From an uncultured Moraxella sp. (GTDB lineage Bacteria > Pseudomonadota > Gammaproteobacteria > Pseudomonadales > Moraxellaceae): a DNA stretch of 9,889 nt. This document shows, piece by piece, positions 6,140-9,889 of the stretch. Where the stretch lies: NCBI GenBank assembly GCA_916720335.1, contig CAKAQU010000065.1:1-9889 (forward strand), given 5' to 3'. The notes below the pieces were generated by a model. That model did no database searches. It was given only the letters and a program-made list of their open reading frames with translations, and was not told where the DNA came from. The position numbers were made by a program, and so were the translations under genes. Position 1 is the first letter of the stretch. The number at the start of each line of letters is the position of its first letter.

Positions 6140-6168
6140 TTTAAAAATTGATAAAATTTGGGTATGAT
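6140..6168 (+). promoter_or_regulatory. Candidate promoter of the metallophosphoesterase gene
   Basis: TTTAAA (6140-6145) and TATGAT (6163-6168) are 17 bases apart, with a start point about 27 bases before the ATG at 6202. The -10 differs from consensus at one base and the -35 at two. An ATTGATAA octamer (6147-6154) lies in the spacer. Confidence 0.3.
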
Positions 6169-6201
6169 AACAGTTTTTAAATTTATTGGGCGTTGGTTGT
6201 C

Positions 6202-7131
6202 ATGATTTATGATATTATTGGTGATGTTCATGGTCAAGCTGACAAGCTGATTGGGCTTTTGAATAAACTTGGTTATCAACATGATGGCAAAAGCTACGTC
6301 GCCCCAAATGGTCATCAAGCAATTTTTATTGGAGATTTGATTGATAGAGGCAAAAAACAACTCACCACATTAAACATCGCCTTTGACATGCTGGACAATC
6401 AGCAAGCCCAAATCATTATGGGTAACCACGAATACAATGCTCTAGCCTACGCCACAAAAAGCGATATAGACCACACGCATTATTTACGTCCACAGACTGC
6501 CAACAATACTAAACAACATCAGGCTTTTTTAGATGAGGTTATTTTTTATTCAGATACACATCATCATTGGTTAAATCGTTTTTGGCAACTACCGCTTTGG
6601 CTCGAACTTGATGATGCAATTTTTATTCACGCCTGCTATGACCCATCAGCGATTGCCTTGTTAAAAAAAATATCACCCAACCACCTACTCATGCCCGAAA
6701 TTTTGCAAAATGCCAGTAAAAAAAATACAGCTGAATTTATCGCCATAGAACGTATTTTAAAAGGCATAGAAGCGCCATTGCCAGATGGTGTAATTTTTTA
6801 TGATAAAACAGGCATTAAACGTAAACATGCTCGAGTTAAATGGTGGATGAATGATTGGCAACATCAATCCATTCAAGACATTTTATTTGCTAAAAATTTA
6901 CCCAATTTACCTTTATCCAACCTACCAGATGATTTGACTTATTTTCATATTGACACTCAAAAACCCATTTTTATTGGGCATTATTGGCTATCTGGCAAAC
7001 CTGCCATTTTATCAGAGCAGGTAGCCTGCGTGGATTATTCAGCTGGCATTGATGGTTATTTAACCGCTTACCGTTTTGATAGTCGTCATCAACATTTGGA
7101 TAGTTGTCATTTTATACAATATCGTGATTAA
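6202..7131 (+). CDS. PPP-type metallophosphoesterase
   Basis: This calcineurin-like phosphoesterase has the two-metal signature in order: GDVHG (7-11), GDLIDRG (44-50) and GNHE (74-77), then His143 in FIHACYD and His260 in GHYW as likely further metal ligands. The motifs are those of the PPP group that includes PrpA/PrpE phosphatases and symmetrical Ap4A hydrolase (ApaH). At 309 aa it has an insert of about 110 residues between the last two His motifs. That insert includes a conserved-looking KRKHARVKWW stretch (206-215). Protein phosphatase, diadenosine-polyphosphate hydrolase and nucleic-acid phosphatase all remain possible. I chose the ATG at 6202 over the TTG at 6193 because MIYDIIGDVHG is the family's usual beginning; neither has a strong ribosome site. 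purE begins 46 bp downstream. Confidence 0.88.
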   Translation: MIYDIIGDVHGQADKLIGLLNKLGYQHDGKSYVAPNGHQAIFIGDLIDRGKKQLTTLNIAFDMLDNQQAQIIMGNHEYNALAYATKSDIDHTHYLRPQTANNTKQHQAFLDEVIFYSDTHHHWLNRFWQLPLWLELDDAIFIHACYDPSAIALLKKISPNHLLMPEILQNASKKNTAEFIAIERILKGIEAPLPDGVIFYDKTGIKRKHARVKWWMNDWQHQSIQDILFAKNLPNLPLSNLPDDLTYFHIDTQKPIFIGHYWLSGKPAILSEQVACVDYSAGIDGYLTAYRFDSRHQHLDSCHFIQYRD

Positions 7132-7177
7132 TATTTTAATGGTTTATATTTTTAATTTTATTTATTTGGGATAATTT

Positions 7178-7714
7178 ATGTCACATTCTATACCTTCTAC
7201 CATTTCTTCACCAAGTGGCGCGCCTAAAGTTGGCATTATCATGGGCAGTCAATCAGATTGGCAAACTATGAGTCAAAGTGCGCAAGTTTTGGTTGATTTT
7301 AATATACCCTTTGTTTGTGAAGTCGTTTCCGCTCACCGCACCCCAGACAAATTATTTGATTTTGCCAAAACCGCCAAAGATAAAGGGTTACAAATCATCA
7401 TCGCTGGCGCGGGTGGAGCAGCCCATTTACCCGGAATGTGTGCCAGCCAAACTTCTTTACCTGTGTTGGGTGTGCCTGTAAAATCCAGCACCTTAAGCGG
7501 ATGGGATAGCCTATTATCCATTGTACAAATGCCAAAAGGTGTTGCCGTTGGCACCTTAGCTATTGGCACAGCGGGCGCTTTTAATGCAGGACTGCTTGCC
7601 GTTCAAATATTGGCGCTTCACGATGATGAACTTGCTCAAAAATTAAATGTTTTTCGCAACAATCAAACACAAACTGTTTTAAACAGCCCTATTCCCGGTG
7701 TCATCAACTCATGA
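7178..7714 (+). CDS. purE: N5-carboxyaminoimidazole ribonucleotide mutase (PurE)
   Basis: It converts N5-CAIR to CAIR in purine synthesis, taking the product of PurK. The 178-aa class I PurE carries VGIIMGSQSDW (18-28, phosphate-binding Ser24 and Asp27), SAHRTP (51-56, catalytic His53, matching E. coli His45), GAGGAAHLPGM (77-87), and the conserved run from LPVLGVPV through SLLSIVQMP. An N-terminal Ser/Pro-rich extension of about 15 residues makes it slightly longer than the usual 160-170 aa. GGGA (7168-7171) lies six bases before the ATG, supporting the start. Its TGA stop overlaps the purK ATG (ATGA), so the two proteins are translationally coupled. Confidence 0.97.
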   Translation: MSHSIPSTISSPSGAPKVGIIMGSQSDWQTMSQSAQVLVDFNIPFVCEVVSAHRTPDKLFDFAKTAKDKGLQIIIAGAGGAAHLPGMCASQTSLPVLGVPVKSSTLSGWDSLLSIVQMPKGVAVGTLAIGTAGAFNAGLLAVQILALHDDELAQKLNVFRNNQTQTVLNSPIPGVINS

Positions 7715-8865
7715 ATGCATATTCCAACCCACAAAATAAAACTCACACTATCAAAACCATTGGCATTTTAGGTGGTGGACAATTAGGCATGATGATGGCG
7801 CAATCGGCACTCAAACTTGGGATGAAATGCGTATTTTTAGAAGATGCAAAAGACGCTCCTGCCAATCTTTATGGTCAAGTTTACACCAATAATCAGCTTG
7901 ATGACTTTGCCAAAACCTGCGATGTTTTTACTTTAGAATTTGAAAATACGCCTGTTCAAACTGCTCTTTTTTTATCCAATTTAACCAATCAACGTGATTT
8001 TTTTCCTGCGCCAAACGTCTTAAAAATTGCTCAAGACCGGCTTGCTGAAAAATCATTATTTCGTCAATTGGATATTGAAACTGTACCCTTTATGGCGGTC
8101 AATAGCTTTAATGAACTACAAACCGCATGTGATAACTTGGGTCTGCCTTTGGTGCTTAAAACCAGTCGAGGTGGTTATGATGGCAAAGGACAATTTGTCA
8201 TCAAAACATCAAATGACATTCAGACTGCTTGGGAGGCTCTTGGTAGTGCAACCACCGGTCAAGGCGGACTAACCAAAACACCCGCGCCCTTAATTGCCGA
8301 AGGATTTATTAATTTTAGCCGAGAAGTTTCCATTATTGCCGTTCGCAGCCAAACAGGTGAAATTCGGTATTATCCATTGGTGGAAAATCATCATCAAAAT
8401 GGTATTTTAGTCAAAACCATCGCACCTGCTCCAAACGCTCACACGCTCACTCAAAAAGCTCAAGAAAATATTAAAAAACTTTTAGAGCATTTAGATTATG
8501 TGGGAGTTTTAACACTGGAGCTGTTTGTTAGTGGCGATAACCTGCTTGCCAATGAAATCGCTCCTCGCGTGCATAATTCTGGACATTGGACCATAGAAGC
8601 AACGGTTTGCAGCCAATTTGAAAATCATATTCGCGCAGTGGCAGGCTTGCCACTTGGCAGTACAGATATTCTTAAACCGTCGGTCATGTTAAATGTTATT
8701 GGCAAATACCCTGATATTTCTCAACTACTTAACTTAAATGGCGTGCATTTTCATCATTATCATAAACAAGAACGAGATGGGCGAAAAATTGGTCATATTA
8801 CTCTAATGCCCGCTTGTGATAATCACTTGGAAGATTTAACAAAAACGGTAGAAGCATTATTGTAA
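7711..8865 (+). CDS. purK: N5-carboxyaminoimidazole ribonucleotide synthase (PurK)
   Basis: This ATP-grasp enzyme carboxylates AIR with bicarbonate and ATP to N5-CAIR, the substrate of PurE. The 384-aa protein has GILGGGQLGMM (18-28), the FENTP loop (77-81), LVLKTSRGGYDGKGQ (147-161, ATP-binding Lys150 and glycine loop), EGFINFSREVS (197-207), TLELFV (268-273) and NEIAPRVHNSGHW (281-293) with metal-binding Glu282. SQFENHIRAVAGLPLG (301-316) ends the core. It is longer than E. coli PurK (355 aa) because of about 14 extra N-terminal residues and a small insert before the EGF motif (about 180-192). The start is fixed by the 4-bp ATGA overlap with purE. Confidence 0.97.
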   Translation: MNAYSNPQNKTHTIKTIGILGGGQLGMMMAQSALKLGMKCVFLEDAKDAPANLYGQVYTNNQLDDFAKTCDVFTLEFENTPVQTALFLSNLTNQRDFFPAPNVLKIAQDRLAEKSLFRQLDIETVPFMAVNSFNELQTACDNLGLPLVLKTSRGGYDGKGQFVIKTSNDIQTAWEALGSATTGQGGLTKTPAPLIAEGFINFSREVSIIAVRSQTGEIRYYPLVENHHQNGILVKTIAPAPNAHTLTQKAQENIKKLLEHLDYVGVLTLELFVSGDNLLANEIAPRVHNSGHWTIEATVCSQFENHIRAVAGLPLGSTDILKPSVMLNVIGKYPDISQLLNLNGVHFHHYHKQERDGRKIGHITLMPACDNHLEDLTKTVEALL

Positions 8866-9046
8866 AAAGATGGTAAAACACTCAAATAACCAGTTTTAAA
8901 TTTTTCAATTGTCAATTATTGAGAAACCAAGTTTAATTAGTTAAAAAAAGTGTAAGAATTTTTAAACAATTTTTTTAAAATCCACAAGCTATTTTTACGA
9001 TAATCAGGCATAATACTCTAGATTGGTTATTAGTTTGATGATTGTT

Positions 9047-9889
9047 ATGATGGAAATGTGGAATAAAGAGCTGGTTATTCAAAGGCTATTGGCAATTACT
9101 TTGCTTGCTGTTTTGATTGTTTTATGTTTAAAGGTTATTTATTTTTTTATTGCTCCTGCATTATGGGGAGCAATCTTAGCTTATGTTACCTTTCCATTTT
9201 ACCGTTTTTTTCATCAAAAGGTCAAATTTAGCCCAAATTTTAGCGCATTAATCATGACAGTCAGCATCTCTTTGATGATTGGCATTCCTTTGGTTGTTGG
9301 AGTTTTTATACTGCAACAAGAAGTCATCAATTTTTATGGTACTTTGGTTCGCAGGATTCAAGCAGGTTATGTGGATTTACCTGAAAACATTAAAAACCTT
9401 CCTGTTGTTGGGCAGCAAATTAAAGATATTTTGTGGGAAATGAATAAAAATCCCGATGCCACCATGGAGGCTTTTCGCTCATGGATACAATCACATCTAT
9501 ACTATGGTAAAATTGCTTTTGATGCTGCATTTAAAGGGTTTGCCAAACTTGGTATGGCGTTGATGACGCTGTTTTTCTTTTATCGAGATGGTTTGAGTCT
9601 AATGCATCAAATCCGCCAAGCTCTACGTAACATTATTGGCAATCGCATTGATGGCTATATTGATTCGGTTGGAGCAACCACGCAAGCAGTCGTTTATGGA
9701 ATTGGACTGACTGCACTTGCTCAGGCAGTACTAGCAGGGATTGGTTATGCTGTAGCTGGCGCTCCCAACCCCATTCTTTTGACAATTTTAACTTTTATTA
9801 TCGCACTCATTCCTTTTGGCACACCATTTGCTTGGGGTGGAGTTGCGCTTTGGCTTTTATCCCAAGGTCATACCACCGAAGGGATTGGG
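9047..9889 (+). CDS. AI-2E family transporter (YdiK/PerM/TqsA-like), 5' part
   Basis: The frame stays open from here to the right edge, giving 281 residues of a membrane protein whose 3' end is missing; family members are about 340-380 aa. Hydrophobic segments lie at about 14-34 and 35-52, 65-89, 156-179, 212-240 and 243-271, with a soluble stretch at about 90-150. FFFYRDG (176-182) and the IALIPFGTP region (252-260) match the AI-2E/UPF0118 permease pattern of TqsA, PerM and YdiK. Most members have no proven substrate; TqsA affects autoinducer-2 export and some relatives are Na+(Li+)/H+ antiporters, so none should be assumed. Starts at 9038, 9047, 9050 and 9056 are all in frame, none with a clear ribosome site; 9047 is a choice, not a proof. 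A possible -10 (CATAAT, 9009-9014) lies upstream without a good -35. Confidence 0.88.
   Translation, partial: MMEMWNKELVIQRLLAITLLAVLIVLCLKVIYFFIAPALWGAILAYVTFPFYRFFHQKVKFSPNFSALIMTVSISLMIGIPLVVGVFILQQEVINFYGTLVRRIQAGYVDLPENIKNLPVVGQQIKDILWEMNKNPDATMEAFRSWIQSHLYYGKIAFDAAFKGFAKLGMALMTLFFFYRDGLSLMHQIRQALRNIIGNRIDGYIDSVGATTQAVVYGIGLTALAQAVLAGIGYAVAGAPNPILLTILTFIIALIPFGTPFAWGGVALWLLSQGHTTEGIG

Noticed and set aside
6103..6360. Minus-strand open frame of 85 codons spanning the gap and the metallophosphoesterase start
   Set aside because: It overlaps the GDVHG and GDLIDRG coding region, lacks a ribosome site and has a low-complexity translation.
7278..7569. Alternative-frame open reading frames within purE on both strands
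   Set aside because: They lie entirely inside conserved purE and have no homology features.
8941..8980. AT-only stem TTAAAAA/TTTTTAA and T-run after purK as a terminator
   Set aside because: The stem has no GC pairs and the loop is 11 bases, so it is barely distinguishable from background in this AT-rich gap; purEK termination remains unlocated.
1..9889. CRISPR array, tRNA, insertion sequence, phage or toxin-antitoxin system
   Set aside because: No spaced repeats, cloverleaf, transposase motifs or terminal repeats were seen. The coding capacity is filled with conserved housekeeping genes and no coherent novel system is evident.

Overview
The window is a compact, AT-rich stretch of bacterial chromosome made up almost entirely of housekeeping genes. 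The proteins look gammaproteobacterial, and both their character and the low GC point to Moraxellaceae (a Moraxella- or Psychrobacter-like organism). That assignment is inference from recalled family resemblance and from gene order (grxC-secB, a dut/argB neighbourhood, purE-purK); no search was run. I see no tRNA, rRNA, insertion sequence, phage gene or CRISPR array.

Layout. 1-220: 3' end of grxC (glutaredoxin 3), entering from the left. 284-724: secB, closed by a clear intrinsic terminator. 902-1366: dut, behind a leader that carries a long AT-only inverted repeat. 1421-2305: argB, followed 15 bp later by a DUF4349-type lipoprotein gene. This runs head-on, with a 6-bp overlap, into a minus-strand Spx/ArsC-like (YffB-type) thioredoxin-fold gene (3269-3649). 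A short shared upstream region then separates that gene from tal (transaldolase, 3761-4675). Next come a 54-residue rubredoxin (4786-4950) and, 8 bp later, an alpha/beta hydrolase (4959-5954). After 247 bp of AT-rich spacer come a PPP-type metallophosphoesterase (6202-7131), the translationally coupled purE-purK pair (7178-8865), and the 5' part of an AI-2E-family (YdiK/PerM/TqsA-like) membrane permease that runs off the right edge (9047-9889).

The genes cover redox homeostasis (grxC, rubredoxin, YffB-like), protein export (secB), nucleotide hygiene and purine synthesis (dut, purE, purK), arginine synthesis (argB) and the non-oxidative pentose-phosphate pathway (tal). PurK and PurE carry out consecutive steps on AIR and N5-CAIR. 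The other neighbours do not form an obvious pathway, and I do not see a convincing new multi-gene system.

The points most worth a second look are: the absence of an algC-type gene between dut and argB; an ATTGATAA/TTATCAAT octamer recurring in intergenic regions, two copies of which fit the IHF consensus; the dut leader hairpin; a lipoprotein-like protein that also has a C-terminal membrane segment; and the rubredoxin-hydrolase pair.
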